Counted from the stretch's first letter, positions 42,330-51,569 are shown. The stretch: DNA of 64,000 bases from SB15 sp964639245 (GCA_964639245.1 CAZXCU010000003.1:1-64000), one strand, 5' to 3'. The notes: generated by a model from the letters alone, not told the origin. Numbers and translations are program-made.

Positions 42330-43226
42330 TTATTCCTCATTTGGGGCGGGAAAAACCTTGTCCGGTTTCCATTTGCCATCCTCCCGACGGGTCAAAATGC
42401 CGATAAAATGCCCATCATCCGCCCACGCTTGCAAGGGGCCATCGTTGCCAATATCCAGGGTAATAAATTTGCCCTGCCGCACCGCCGCTTCTTCAAAGTT
42501 GTTCAGTTCAATGCGCGGAAATTGGCTTAAGCCCAGATTCACTCCCATGAGATGCTGCTGCCAATCACCCGCTTGAATATCCGCTAACAGGGTGTCCAGT
42601 GGCACTGCGTTGTCGACCATGAAATTTTCGCCGCTAGAGATACGCCGTAACGCGGCAAGATGCGCTCCCACCCCTACTGCCTGCCCGATGTCATGCGCCA
42701 AGCTGCGGATATAGGTGCCGGCGCTGCATCGCACGGTTAGCGTGGCATGAGGATAATCGAATTCATCCAGCGTGAGTTTATAAATTGAGATTTCTCTGGC
42801 GGTGCGGTCTACCACTTCGCCGCGCCGCGCTTTTTCGTACAGCTTTTCCCCATCCTGTTTAATTGCGCTGTACATCGGCGGGACTTGCTGAATTTTCCCC
42901 TTAAACTGTGGCAGAACATTTTCAAGTTGTTCACGGGTCACAGGTCGGTCATTTTCCGCCATGAGTTTGCCTTCTGCATCATAGGTATTGGTGATTTGCC
43001 CCAAGCGCAGTGTCGCCTGATACACTTTGGAATGCCCCATGATGTATTCACTGAGGCGGGTGGCTGCCCCCAAGCAAATGACCAACACGCCGGTTGCCAT
43101 CGGGTCAAGTGTGCCAGCATGACCAACTTTTTGCACGCCGGTACGTTTGCGAATCACTTCCACAATATCATGGCTAGTATACCCCTGCGGTTTATCCACA
43201 TTCAGCAGGCCGAAAATTTCCGTCAT
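42330..43226 (-). CDS. truB: tRNA pseudouridine(55) synthase
   Basis: Forms pseudouridine at position 55 of tRNA. It is 298 residues. LLNVDKPQGYTSHDIV at the start, GHAGTLDPMATGVLVI with the catalytic Asp at about 42, and RCSAGTYIRSLAHDIG in the centre are the TruB motifs. GAGG sits 6 bases before the second of two adjacent ATG codons, which I use. It normally lies with rbfA and nrnA; here two plus-strand genes separate them. Confidence 0.95.
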   Translation of the reverse strand: MTEIFGLLNVDKPQGYTSHDIVEVIRKRTGVQKVGHAGTLDPMATGVLVICLGAATRLSEYIMGHSKVYQATLRLGQITNTYDAEGKLMAENDRPVTREQLENVLPQFKGKIQQVPPMYSAIKQDGEKLYEKARRGEVVDRTAREISIYKLTLDEFDYPHATLTVRCSAGTYIRSLAHDIGQAVGVGAHLAALRRISSGENFMVDNAVPLDTLLADIQAGDWQQHLMGVNLGLSQFPRIELNNFEEAAVRQGKFITLDIGNDGPLQAWADDGHFIGILTRREDGKWKPDKVFPAPNEE

Positions 43227-43316
43227 CATCTTCCTCACTTGGCTGTATGCGAATTAATCATGCCACGAGTCGCCCAAAATCACCACATGGGGTAGGCTTT
43301 GGGGTGAGGAGCAACG

Positions 43317-43856
43317 ATGAAAATTTATTTGATTGCCTTTCGCGGGACGGGCGGCTTTGACAGCCCAAAGTATATGAATGAACCAGCCTTAATCAAAGCC
43401 GGACATGTGGGTATTCAATTTGAAGGGGAACAACGTGTTTTTGGATTTCATCCAAACCCACAAACGTCTGAGAACATGGGTGGTGAAGATAAGGTTATTG
43501 AGCTTTTACGCCAGCATATTGCTCAACCCGGCACCATTCAAGACGATACTGAAATTTTTGTCCGTGCTTATACATTATCTGTGCAAGGGGAGCGGACAGA
43601 AGTTTTGGCTTTAAGTTATGAACTTTCTGAGGAAAGGTATCAGGAAATTCGGGTTAAATTACTCTTGTGGTACAATGAGCAAACACAATTTCAGTATAAT
43701 TTTCCGCAAGAAGGCGGTGGCTTTCCTAGCGGAGAGTACAATTGTTCAACCTTTCCACTCCTATTAGGAATAAATATCCCTACTGAGAGTGGGCTTTTAC
43801 ACGAATATGTTGCGTTAATGCGTCAGCAAGGAGCAGAATCATGGCAGCCGAAATAA
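43317..43856 (+). CDS. Permuted NlpC/P60-like protein (candidate)
   Basis: A 179-residue protein. IKAGHVGIQFEG (His) and, far later, EYNCSTFPLLLGI (Cys) are arranged as in permuted papain-like NlpC/P60 and LRAT-type proteins, where the His precedes the Cys. The family match is by pattern only. The RBS GAGGAG is ideal. It overlaps the next gene by 16 bases, and its AT content is higher than that of the surrounding RNA-processing genes. Confidence 0.5.
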   Translation: MKIYLIAFRGTGGFDSPKYMNEPALIKAGHVGIQFEGEQRVFGFHPNPQTSENMGGEDKVIELLRQHIAQPGTIQDDTEIFVRAYTLSVQGERTEVLALSYELSEERYQEIRVKLLLWYNEQTQFQYNFPQEGGGFPSGEYNCSTFPLLLGINIPTESGLLHEYVALMRQQGAESWQPK

Positions 43857-44116
43857 AATCGATTCCAAGGGTTATCGGTGCGTTTTCCTCTAATCTGATT
43901 TACGATGAACTAGGGCATAAACTCGCAGAATTAGCTGCCGCTTGGCGTACCCATAAAAAGCCTGAACTTGTACAGCGCTATCATCATGTGCTGCTGACTC
44001 TACTCGAACTCGGTTGGGATGACGAACTGGATGTAGAATTGGAACTGCCCAACGAACTGATGCCCGCCGAATATTTTTTGCGCTACGAGAAAATGACGGC
44101 AAACGCGGCGGAATAG
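43841..44116 (+). CDS. Small helical protein
   Basis: A 91-residue protein starting MAAEIKSIPRVIGAFSSNLI. It is helical, with a run of acidic residues (LGWDDELDVELELPNEL). AAGGAG lies inside the end of the upstream gene, with which it overlaps by 16 bases, so they form a two-gene unit. Function unknown. Confidence 0.6.
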   Translation: MAAEIKSIPRVIGAFSSNLIYDELGHKLAELAAAWRTHKKPELVQRYHHVLLTLLELGWDDELDVELELPNELMPAEYFLRYEKMTANAAE

Positions 44117-44140
44117 CGAACCACTCCACCGCAATAAATT

Positions 44141-45142
44141 TTACTCATAAAGGGGCGTGCCGCGTTGCGCTTCTGCCTTGAGCAGAGGAATGACTTTTTC
44201 CAACGCCGCCTGTATCGGGGTTTCGCGCAGGGTACAGCCCGAAGCCTGTGTATGCCCCCCCCCGCCGAGTTGAAACGCCAAGGTTCCCACGTCAAAACCG
44301 GGTTTGGAACGGAAACTCACCCGCACATCACCTTCGCGTGTTTCGGTGAATTGCGCGGAGACATACGCCGCTTCATCCTTCACCAAATCGGACGACAAAT
44401 CCAGATGGGTTTCATCCGGCAAGCCTGCTTCTTCCAAATCTGCCCGATACACCACCGTCCAGACAGCCCCGTCTTCAAGCTGCGTCCGTGCCAGCACACG
44501 CCCCTCAAGCGGCAGCGTTCCTGAATTGCGCCGATTCATGGTTTTTTGCATGATGTAGCGATAATTTGCCCCGCGTTCCATCAAACGTTTGGCAACATCA
44601 AATGTTTGGGCAGAAACTGGCCCCACCCGAAACGCCATCGTGTCGGTAATCAGCCCGGTGAGCAGCGCTGTAGCAACATCTTGCGAAATGGGAATCTGCA
44701 TATAATCCAGCCATTCCAGCACCGCTTCTGTCGCAGAAACGTAACCCGAACGGACGATGTGTGCATTGCCAAAAAAAGTATTGGTGGCATGATGGTCAAC
44801 CACAATGATCGGTTTACCGAGCGCCATTGCCGCCAACCCACATTCGCCTGTGCGTTCGGCATCGCTGCTATCCACAAAAATCACCACATCGGCGCCGGGG
44901 TTGGCAAGGGCAGGCAAAACCTCCTGTGCGCCGGGGATAAATTTTAAAAATGCGGGAACGCCATCGTCCACTGCCATCGTCACCTGTTTACCAGCTTCGC
45001 GCAGTGCCAGCCCCAAACCTGCCAGCGACCCAATATCATCTCCATCCGGGCGGATATGTCCAATCACGATAACCTTCTGAGCTTGGGTGACGAACTGCGT
45101 GGCGGCTTCCCAATCTAACCGAACAACTTCATGTGTCTGCAT
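44141..45142 (-). CDS. nrnA: DHH-family oligoribonuclease / pAp phosphatase
   Basis: Degrades nanoRNA and dephosphorylates 3'-phosphoadenosine-5'-phosphate. It is 333 residues. The DHH-family motifs are GHIRPDGDDIGS (about 29-40), FVDSSDAERTG (about 91) and IIVVDHHATN (DHH, about 112-121). The C-terminal DHHA1 motif is LGGGGHTQASGCTL at about 292-305. It follows rbfA with a terminator-like hairpin between them. Confidence 0.93.
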   Translation of the reverse strand: MQTHEVVRLDWEAATQFVTQAQKVIVIGHIRPDGDDIGSLAGLGLALREAGKQVTMAVDDGVPAFLKFIPGAQEVLPALANPGADVVIFVDSSDAERTGECGLAAMALGKPIIVVDHHATNTFFGNAHIVRSGYVSATEAVLEWLDYMQIPISQDVATALLTGLITDTMAFRVGPVSAQTFDVAKRLMERGANYRYIMQKTMNRRNSGTLPLEGRVLARTQLEDGAVWTVVYRADLEEAGLPDETHLDLSSDLVKDEAAYVSAQFTETREGDVRVSFRSKPGFDVGTLAFQLGGGGHTQASGCTLRETPIQAALEKVIPLLKAEAQRGTPLYE

Positions 45143-45160
45143 TTCATTCCCTTTTAAAGT

Positions 45161-45185
45161 GAAAAACCCCTCGCTGGGAGGGGTT
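45161..45185 (-). terminator. Hairpin between rbfA and nrnA
   Basis: On the minus strand AACCCCT (plus 45179-45185) and AGGGGTT (plus 45165-45171) with a 7-base loop, followed by TTTC. It would reduce readthrough from rbfA into nrnA. Confidence 0.65.
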
Positions 45186-45192
45186 GGATAAG

Positions 45193-45561
45193 TTACTTGT
45201 CAGATGATTCTGGTGCTTTAGGTTCATTTTTGAGCGAATCCAACAGCGATTCGATATGATGCGCGCTGGCAAGTTGACGATCCCAATGGAATTGCAGTTG
45301 GGGTACACGCCGAATCCGCAGGGTATCCGCCAGGTGTTTTCGCATGAAGCCACTGGCGCGTTTGAGGCCCTTCATGACTTCCCCTTCGCGGCTTTCATCC
45401 CCCAAAGCATTCACGTAAATATCCGCATATTCAATTTCGCGGTCAACCCGTACCTCTGTAATGGTCACATCTTGCAGGGCAGGGTCGGTAATTTCCATCA
45501 GCAGCAGGGTGCTGAGGCGTTCATGGATGAGTTCCTGAACTCGTTCTTGTTTGATGGTCAT
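45193..45561 (-). CDS. rbfA: 30S ribosome-binding factor RbfA
   Basis: Binds the 30S subunit during 16S rRNA maturation and cold adaptation. It is 122 residues with the KH-like core: ERVQELIHERLSTLLLMEIT, then VTITEVRVDREIEYADIYV and RVPQLQFHWDRQLASAHHIE. AAAGGGA precedes the ATG. Gene order rbfA-nrnA-truB is normal, apart from the inserted opposite-strand pair. Confidence 0.93.
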   Translation of the reverse strand: MTIKQERVQELIHERLSTLLLMEITDPALQDVTITEVRVDREIEYADIYVNALGDESREGEVMKGLKRASGFMRKHLADTLRIRRVPQLQFHWDRQLASAHHIESLLDSLKNEPKAPESSDK

Positions 45562-45740
45562 GAGGTGTCCCTTTCTCTGAAAGAAGTGAAGTGCTAGGCC
45601 ACAAATTCCATGCCTAGGAGGATAATTTTAGCTGAAAGGCGAACAGATTTATATAGAAAAGCTAGGATGAGAATTTATTGGGCTTAGCCGACAAACCACC
45701 TCTGCTGAGATGATTTGTCGATAGTTGAAAATACCTGATG

Positions 45741-46298
45741 TTAGGGGCGGGTCAGCGAGGGGACATTAAAAGTAATCAGTCCGGCGGGTTGGATGGGCTG
45801 GACAGCGTCTGTATATTTTATGTATACAGCAGAGCTGACTGCACCGCGCACTGTCCCATCTTCCAAGACAATCCACCCCCCCACAAACAGGTCTTCGCCA
45901 AAGGAAAATTCTGAGCGATAGAATTGGGCGGTTTCGGACAGCGCCAAAATAAAGGTTTTGACTGTTCCATCGGCGAAGGTGAATGTTCCGGTGGCGGTTT
46001 CTGCATCGAGCGTCACGGTCACTTGGTTGCCATTCTCGGCGGTGATGGCAATGGCGTTGTCCGCGATGGTGCCGATAAACCATTGGGCGATTGACACAGT
46101 GCCTTTGTCCGCTTGCCCATCGCAGATGTAAATGGTGACATTTTCACCCTCCAAAGCCAGCGCCACAAATTCATCGGGATTTTCGGCGGTTGTACCCACA
46201 AAGAGTTGAAGGGCGGCGGTTTCTTCTTGGGCATGGGTGGTGCCAACAATGCCAAACAAGACCAATACAACAATGAGCAAAGTCCGCTTGAATAACAT
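45741..46298 (-). CDS. Secreted hypothetical protein
   Basis: A 185-residue protein with a signal peptide (LLIVVLVLFGIVGTTHA, cleaved before QEE). The mature part is beta-rich (LQLFVGTTAENPDEFVALAL; NVTIYICDGQADKG; GNQVTVTLDAETATGTFTFA), reminiscent of proteins with repeated strand-turn units. No family recognised. Confidence 0.65.
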   Translation of the reverse strand: MLFKRTLLIVVLVLFGIVGTTHAQEETAALQLFVGTTAENPDEFVALALEGENVTIYICDGQADKGTVSIAQWFIGTIADNAIAITAENGNQVTVTLDAETATGTFTFADGTVKTFILALSETAQFYRSEFSFGEDLFVGGWIVLEDGTVRGAVSSAVYIKYTDAVQPIQPAGLITFNVPSLTRP

Positions 46299-46393
46299 GT
46301 ATTTCTCCCTTAAGGTTAAATGTATTGCTATGGATAATATTAAGCATATTTTTATTCAGGGATTTGTCAATCGGACAGGCGTAAAAAAGTTAC

Positions 46394-46423
46394 AAAAAAA
46401 ACGGGATGTTGTGAGCATCCCGT
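46394..46423 (-). terminator. Rho-independent terminator, minus strand
   Basis: ACGGGATG and CATCCCGT (plus 46401-46408 and 46416-46423), 7-base loop, then eight T on the minus strand. It follows the small gene at 46470-46703. Confidence 0.88.
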
Positions 46424-46469
46424 CGTCAGAAATTTTTGCGGCTATTGCCAGCCATATAACTCCCTTTGT

Positions 46470-46703
46470 TTAATGTTTTTCCACTTGGCGCTTTTTCATC
46501 TGAATGAACAGCGCGACATCTTCATACGCAATGAGTTCGGCGTTTTCTTTGGCGGTCAGCGTACCTTCTTGTTTTTTGCGGAGCAGTTCACCGACCCGCA
46601 TTTTGGTGCTGGACGAAACTTCAAAGCCAAGAATATCTTCGGTGCTGTTTTGTTCACTCATGAACGCCAGTCCTTCTTGGTAGGCCTTGAATGATTCCAT
46701 CAT
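46470..46703 (-). CDS. Small helical protein, paralogue of the HNH partner
   Basis: A 77-residue protein whose core (ILGFEVSSSTKMRVGELL; KENAELIAYEDVALFI) matches the small protein at 10558-10809. The RBS GAGAGGAAG precedes the ATG at 46703; an internal ATG at 46661 is also possible. It has no HNH gene beside it. Followed by a strong terminator. Function unknown. Confidence 0.65.
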   Translation of the reverse strand: MMESFKAYQEGLAFMSEQNSTEDILGFEVSSSTKMRVGELLRKKQEGTLTAKENAELIAYEDVALFIQMKKRQVEKH

Positions 46704-46903
46704 AGTGTGTCTTCCTCTCTAACTGGAAATTCCAGTTTAACGGATGGTTAAATATATTTTAATTATGCGATGGAAAAATTTAAAAGTCAATGCTATTTAT
46801 CCACCTTTTATCAGATATTAATAACTTTTCACAAATGCTTAGGAATTGCCAATTTTCGGGGGAGAAACCGGGCCGCAAAACGTAAAAATGTCTTTACAGG
46901 AGG

Positions 46904-47131
46904 GTGATCCCCGGGGCTTCCTCAGATGAATTTAAAAGGTTAAAAAAATTAAAACTTGAGGATTTTTACCTGATGGAAACGACGGGTGGTGAACCGGATG
47001 TCATCGGCTATGATTCAACGACGGAGGCATACTTTTTGGGTGATTGCGCCGCCGCATGGAGCAGCAGGCACGGGAAAAACGCGGGGTGCATCCGGCAGGT
47101 AACGCACAATATTTTGGGAAGATATTTTTGA
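46904..47131 (+). pseudogene. DUF4256-like fragment
   Basis: The segment FYLMETTGGEPDVIGYDSTT, then FLGDCAA, matches the middle of DUF4256 proteins (METGGEPDVxGxD, then xDCSAE). The rest of the domain, usually about 180 residues, is missing on both sides and the frame then degenerates. A GTG with AGGAGGG just before it could permit expression of a short peptide, but it is more likely a remnant. Confidence 0.55.
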
Positions 47132-47185
47132 CCCCACCCAATGTTGAAAAATTGGTTATACTATAATCTGAGAATGGGAAATGTT

Positions 47186-50100
47186 ATGAATAAAACAACG
47201 ACTTTACAAGACCTTGTTGAAAAATTTGAAAAGAATTATCAGGATTACGAGAAAAATTATAAAGAAGAATCGCTCCGCAACGATTTTTTGAATCCTTTTT
47301 TTGCGCTCTTGGGATGGGATATTACCAACACGGATGGTAAAAGCGAAAGCGAACGGGAGGTGATTGTCGAGGAAACCGTCAAGGGCAAGTATCCCGATTA
47401 TACCTTTCGGTGGGGCAAGGAAAAACACGAACGTTTTTTTGTGGAGGCCAAAAAACCATCCATCAAACTGGCTACGAACGCCGACCCCGTGTTTCAAGCA
47501 CGTTCCTATGGGTGGACAGCCAAAACGCCGCTGGTTGTTGTCACCAATTTTGAAGAATTTGCGGTTTACGATTGCAGTAAATCGCCCAAAAAAACGGATA
47601 AACCCAACAACTATCTGGTCAAACGGTTTACCTACACCGAATATCTCGAAAAATGGGATGAAATCGCCGGGCAGTTTTCCAGAGAGGCGGTTGAGGAAGC
47701 CTTTAAGCAGTATGCCCCGGATAAGAAAAAGGCCGATGACCCGGTAGATGATGCTTTTTTGCAGGAAATTGAGACGTGGCGCGAACTGCTGGCGCGGAAT
47801 ATTGCCCTGCGAAACCCTGACCTGAACCAGCGCGATTTGAATTATGCGGTGCAAGTGACGATTGACCGGATTATCTTTTTGCGGATTTGCGAGGACAGAG
47901 GGATTGAGACGGCTTCGCTGGCGGAACTGCTCAAATTTGACGGGTTGTATGGGGAACTGATACGACGTTTTCGCCTTGCTGATGGGCGCTATAATTCGGG
48001 CTTGTTCCACTTTAACCAAGAAAGAGACCGTCCCGAAGATTACGACAACCTGACCCCGCATTTAAACCTTGATGATGAGACGCTCAAAACCATCATCCGA
48101 CAGCTTTACCCGCCCTACAGCCCGTATACTTTTTCAGTGATGCCCGCCGAGATTTTGGGGCAGGTCTATGAACAATTTTTGGGCAAGGTGATTCGGCTGA
48201 CGGCGGGACACCGCGCCAAAGTGGAAGAAAAACCCGAAGTCAAAAAAGCGGGCGGGGTGTACTATACGCCAGCCTACATTGTCGATTACATTGTGCAGCA
48301 GACGGTGGGCAAGTTGTTGGCAGGCAAAACTCCGAAAGAAGCGGCAGCGCTGCGGATTCTTGACCCTGCCTGCGGGTCGGGGTCGTTTTTGATTGGGGCA
48401 TACCAGTATTTGTTGAATTGGCATCTGGATTGGTACGCCAGCCACACCCCCGAAAAACACAAACAAGCCGTGCATCTGGTCGCCAATGACCAGTGGCGCT
48501 TGACGATTGCCGAACGGCGACGGATTTTGACCAACACTATTTACGGGGTGGACATTGACGCGCAGGCGGTGGAAGTGACCAAACTCTCGCTGTTGCTCAA
48601 AGTGCTGGAAGGTGAATCGGAGCAGACGGTGAATACGCAGTTGCGGCTGGTGCAGGAACGCGCCCTGCCAGACTTGGGTAAAAATATTCAGTGTGGCAAT
48701 ACCCTCATTGGCAGCGAATTTAACGACGCGATGCAAATGAACCTGTTTGACCTTGAGGAACAAAGCCGAATCAACATTTTTAACTGGGAACGCGGGTTTC
48801 CTGAGATTATGAAGGCGGGCGGGTTTGACGCGATTATCGGCAATCCTCCGTATATTCGGATTCAGACCTTAAAAGAATTTGCGCCTAAAGAAGTCGAATT
48901 TTATAAAAAACACTACGCGGCGGCAAGCAAGGGCAATTACGATATTTACGTGATTTTTGTGGAACGGGGTTTGCAGTTGCTGAACCCAAACGGGCTGTTG
49001 GGCTTCATTCTGCCGCATAAATTTTTCAATGCGAAATATGGCGAACCGCTACGGGGGCTGCTGGCACAGGGCAAACATCTCAAAGAAATTGTCCATTTTG
49101 GGCATCAGCAGGTTTTTAAGGGTGCGACCACTTATACCTGTCTGCTATTTTTGAGTAAAGAGCCCAAAAGTGATTTTCATTTTACGAGTGTTGATAATTT
49201 GATTGATTGGTCTACCCTACAAACTGCTATTTCAGGCAGTATTTCGAGTGAAAATATAACAGCAACCGATTGGAATTTTTCGCTAGGGGATAGTCAAAAT
49301 TTACAGAAAAAATTAAATCAACTGCCTACAAAACTAGGTAACCTTGCTAAAAGAATGTCTCAAGGTATACGTACAAGCGCAAATGAAATCTTTGTGCTTG
49401 ATTTTGTTTCTGAAAACGGTGATTTGGTCACAGCATATTCAAAACAGCTAAACAAAAATGTTCATCTTGAACGAGAAATATTACTACAGTTTTTGCAGGG
49501 ACGAGAAATAAAATCATATCAAACAATACCATCTGGTAAAGTTGTTATAATGCCCTATAAAATTCAAGATAAGAAAACAACATTATTATCTGAGTCGGAA
49601 TTTTCTAAACAGTTTCCAAAAACTTTTCAGTATTTACGTGAAAATAAAGTGTATTTGGAAAATCGAGAAAAAGGTAAATTCAAGACTAAGGAATGGTATG
49701 CTTATGGTCGCAATCAGAACATTGATTTAATGTTACTTCCTAAAATACTTGTGCCTGATATAGCGAACTGCGCTTCATTTGCTTTAGATAATAATGGAAA
49801 TTATGCTTTCACAAGTGGCTACGGAATTACATTAAAAGCCAATATTAAAGAGTCGCCCGAATATATTCTTGGTTTGCTAAATAGCAGTGTTTTAGATTTT
49901 TACCTGAAAAAAATTAGCACTACCATGCGTGGTGGGTATTTTCGTTATTTTACTCAATTCATTGAACAACTCCCCATTCGTACCATCAATTTTGAAGATG
50001 AAGCGGACAAACAACGGCATGACGAAATGGTGCGCTTGGTCGAACGGATGTTGGCGCTGCATCAACAACTTGCTGCCGTTAAAAATCCGCGTGATAAAAC

Positions 50101-50206
50101 GCTGCTGCAACGTCAGATAGACGACACGGATCGGAAAATTGACGGGTTGGTGTATGAATTGTACGGGCTGACGGCGGAGGAAATTGCGATTGTGGAAGGG
50201 AGATAA
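47186..50206 (+). CDS. Type IIG-like restriction-modification enzyme (Eco57I-type methylase)
   Basis: A single-chain nuclease-methylase of about 1006 residues. The N-terminal nuclease has PDYTF (about 70) and FVEAKKP (about 85), a PD-(D/E)xK site. A helical linker follows. The N6-adenine methylase has motif I ILDPACGSGSFLIG at about 390 and NPPYIRIQ at about 553. The C-terminal target-recognition region (about 670-930) leads to a final coiled-coil-like end (QLAAVKNPRDKTLLQRQIDD). ATG 47186 is used because AGAATGGGAAA precedes it and family members begin there. DNA of the recognition region is distinctly AT-richer than both flanks. No separate specificity or restriction subunit is next to it. 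Confidence 0.9.
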   Translation: MNKTTTLQDLVEKFEKNYQDYEKNYKEESLRNDFLNPFFALLGWDITNTDGKSESEREVIVEETVKGKYPDYTFRWGKEKHERFFVEAKKPSIKLATNADPVFQARSYGWTAKTPLVVVTNFEEFAVYDCSKSPKKTDKPNNYLVKRFTYTEYLEKWDEIAGQFSREAVEEAFKQYAPDKKKADDPVDDAFLQEIETWRELLARNIALRNPDLNQRDLNYAVQVTIDRIIFLRICEDRGIETASLAELLKFDGLYGELIRRFRLADGRYNSGLFHFNQERDRPEDYDNLTPHLNLDDETLKTIIRQLYPPYSPYTFSVMPAEILGQVYEQFLGKVIRLTAGHRAKVEEKPEVKKAGGVYYTPAYIVDYIVQQTVGKLLAGKTPKEAAALRILDPACGSGSFLIGAYQYLLNWHLDWYASHTPEKHKQAVHLVANDQWRLTIAERRRILTNTIYGVDIDAQAVEVTKLSLLLKVLEGESEQTVNTQLRLVQERALPDLGKNIQCGNTLIGSEFNDAMQMNLFDLEEQSRINIFNWERGFPEIMKAGGFDAIIGNPPYIRIQTLKEFAPKEVEFYKKHYAAASKGNYDIYVIFVERGLQLLNPNGLLGFILPHKFFNAKYGEPLRGLLAQGKHLKEIVHFGHQQVFKGATTYTCLLFLSKEPKSDFHFTSVDNLIDWSTLQTAISGSISSENITATDWNFSLGDSQNLQKKLNQLPTKLGNLAKRMSQGIRTSANEIFVLDFVSENGDLVTAYSKQLNKNVHLEREILLQFLQGREIKSYQTIPSGKVVIMPYKIQDKKTTLLSESEFSKQFPKTFQYLRENKVYLENREKGKFKTKEWYAYGRNQNIDLMLLPKILVPDIANCASFALDNNGNYAFTSGYGITLKANIKESPEYILGLLNSSVLDFYLKKISTTMRGGYFRYFTQFIEQLPIRTINFEDEADKQRHDEMVRLVERMLALHQQLAAVKNPRDKTLLQRQIDDTDRKIDGLVYELYGLTAEEIAIVEGR

Positions 50207-50209
50207 AAC

Positions 50210-50280
50210 CTCACCCCCAGCCCTCACCCCCAGACCTCACCCCCAGCCCCTCTCCAAAGATTGGAGAGGGGAGAGAGACC
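50210..50280. repeat. GC-rich palindromic repeat
   Basis: A tandem CTCACCCCCAG motif (three copies) followed by the hairpin CCCCTCTCCAAAGATTGGAG with AGGGGAG, between two convergent genes. It is the same class as the repeats inside the gene at 54736-58599. Confidence 0.65.
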
Positions 50281-50282
50281 GG

Positions 50283-51494
50283 TTAAGCGCTCTCAAAAAA
50301 GACGCGCATGACCATGTTACCCATGCGGATTTCATCTCCGTCACACAGGCGGCAGGCTTCATTCAATTTAACCGGGGAATCATTGACAAACGTCCCGTTG
50401 GTGCTGCCCATGTCATTAATCGTCAGGGCATTGCTGAGGGGCGGGTTAATCCGTGCATGAATGTGACTCACCCCCATCCGATACCCCCCATAGGGGCCTA
50501 AATTGATGTCTGGCTGAAGGGGGTCGCCTGCGTCGGAGCGCCCAAAAATAAGCACATTCATGGGTTCAATCACCATTTTGACGGGTTGTCCGGTGATGGC
50601 ATCTCGAATCTCAAGACGGAGTTTGCCGCCTTCGGGGAAAAAATCATCCTGAAAATGGTTGGTGCGTACCAAGTCCGGCGCGTGCCAGCCTTCGCGCATC
50701 CCCTGACTGCGGCGGGCGATTTGGTCTTCGCTGTTTAAGCCCAGATATTCAATTGTGTTTTGCGCCTTCATGGTGATGGGCAGCAGCGCCAGACCTTCGG
50801 CTCCCCATTGAAAATGCTCATACCAGTAATCGCGGCGCGGGTGGAACAATTCAATCCCGCTGGAGTCGGGCTGCTGGTGAAAATGGTGCTTGTAGTCGCG
50901 GCAGCTATCACAAGCAAAGGCCAGATTGTCAAAGGTCAATTTCTGTTCCGGGTCAATTTCGACCACTTTAATTTTGACATCGGTATCTTGCGGCGTATGG
51001 CAATATTCGCAGCGCCCGTTAAAGACTTTGAGGAGTTCCTCGCTGACAGTCTTTGAAATGCGTGTTTTTTTGAGGGGTTTGGTGGGCAGTGCCATCTGTA
51101 TCATCGGGATTTCGGCTTGGACGGGGAGGGACTCGTCAATTTTCCGAATACTCTTAGCCGCTTTTTCAAAGGTGTCCTGAAAATGAAAGGTCAACCCGAA
51201 CAGGCGGAAAATCACCCCTGTCACCATGCGAAGGGGGGTATCTTCTAACCCGAACACCACCACGTCGCCCAGCGATTGGTGCTTCGGCCAGATCCATTTT
51301 TTGAGAATCATCAATCCGGGCATCCGTTCAATCAATGATCCATCAAACAGCAGGTGAATGGGGGGGGTGGTACTTTGATTCAGAAACGCCACCGCCTTTT
51401 CGTCAAGCGTGCGGCTGTCTTCGACGGTGATGCTCCCTGTACCTTTAATCAGCAGCACACGGGGTTCAATATACCATTGGATTTCGACACTCAT
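50283..51494 (-). CDS. STAS-like / degenerate HNH / FHA triple-domain protein
   Basis: A 403-residue protein with three parts. Residues 1-125 match the STAS-like family of this window (VEIQWYIEPRVLLIKGTGSI; HLLFDGSLIERMPGLMILKK; FRLFGLTFHFQDTFEKAAKS). Residues about 155-240 align with the HNH protein at 10148: GRCEYCHTPQD, NLAFACDSCRDYKHHF and LFHPRRDYWYEHF. Both zinc-type cysteine pairs remain, but VDHIIP is VVEIDP, so the catalytic His is lost. Residues about 300-403 are an FHA domain, ending NDMGSTNGTFVND, then LCDGDEIRMGN. FHA domains bind phosphothreonine, so a signalling scaffold is more likely than a nuclease. Confidence 0.85.
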   Translation of the reverse strand: MSVEIQWYIEPRVLLIKGTGSITVEDSRTLDEKAVAFLNQSTTPPIHLLFDGSLIERMPGLMILKKWIWPKHQSLGDVVVFGLEDTPLRMVTGVIFRLFGLTFHFQDTFEKAAKSIRKIDESLPVQAEIPMIQMALPTKPLKKTRISKTVSEELLKVFNGRCEYCHTPQDTDVKIKVVEIDPEQKLTFDNLAFACDSCRDYKHHFHQQPDSSGIELFHPRRDYWYEHFQWGAEGLALLPITMKAQNTIEYLGLNSEDQIARRSQGMREGWHAPDLVRTNHFQDDFFPEGGKLRLEIRDAITGQPVKMVIEPMNVLIFGRSDAGDPLQPDINLGPYGGYRMGVSHIHARINPPLSNALTINDMGSTNGTFVNDSPVKLNEACRLCDGDEIRMGNMVMRVFFESA

Positions 51495-51569
51495 AGGGCA
51501 ACCCCGCAGGTCTATACGTTCTTCACAATTTAACCATACACCGAATTGTTGTCTTTGTCTACTTATTAA

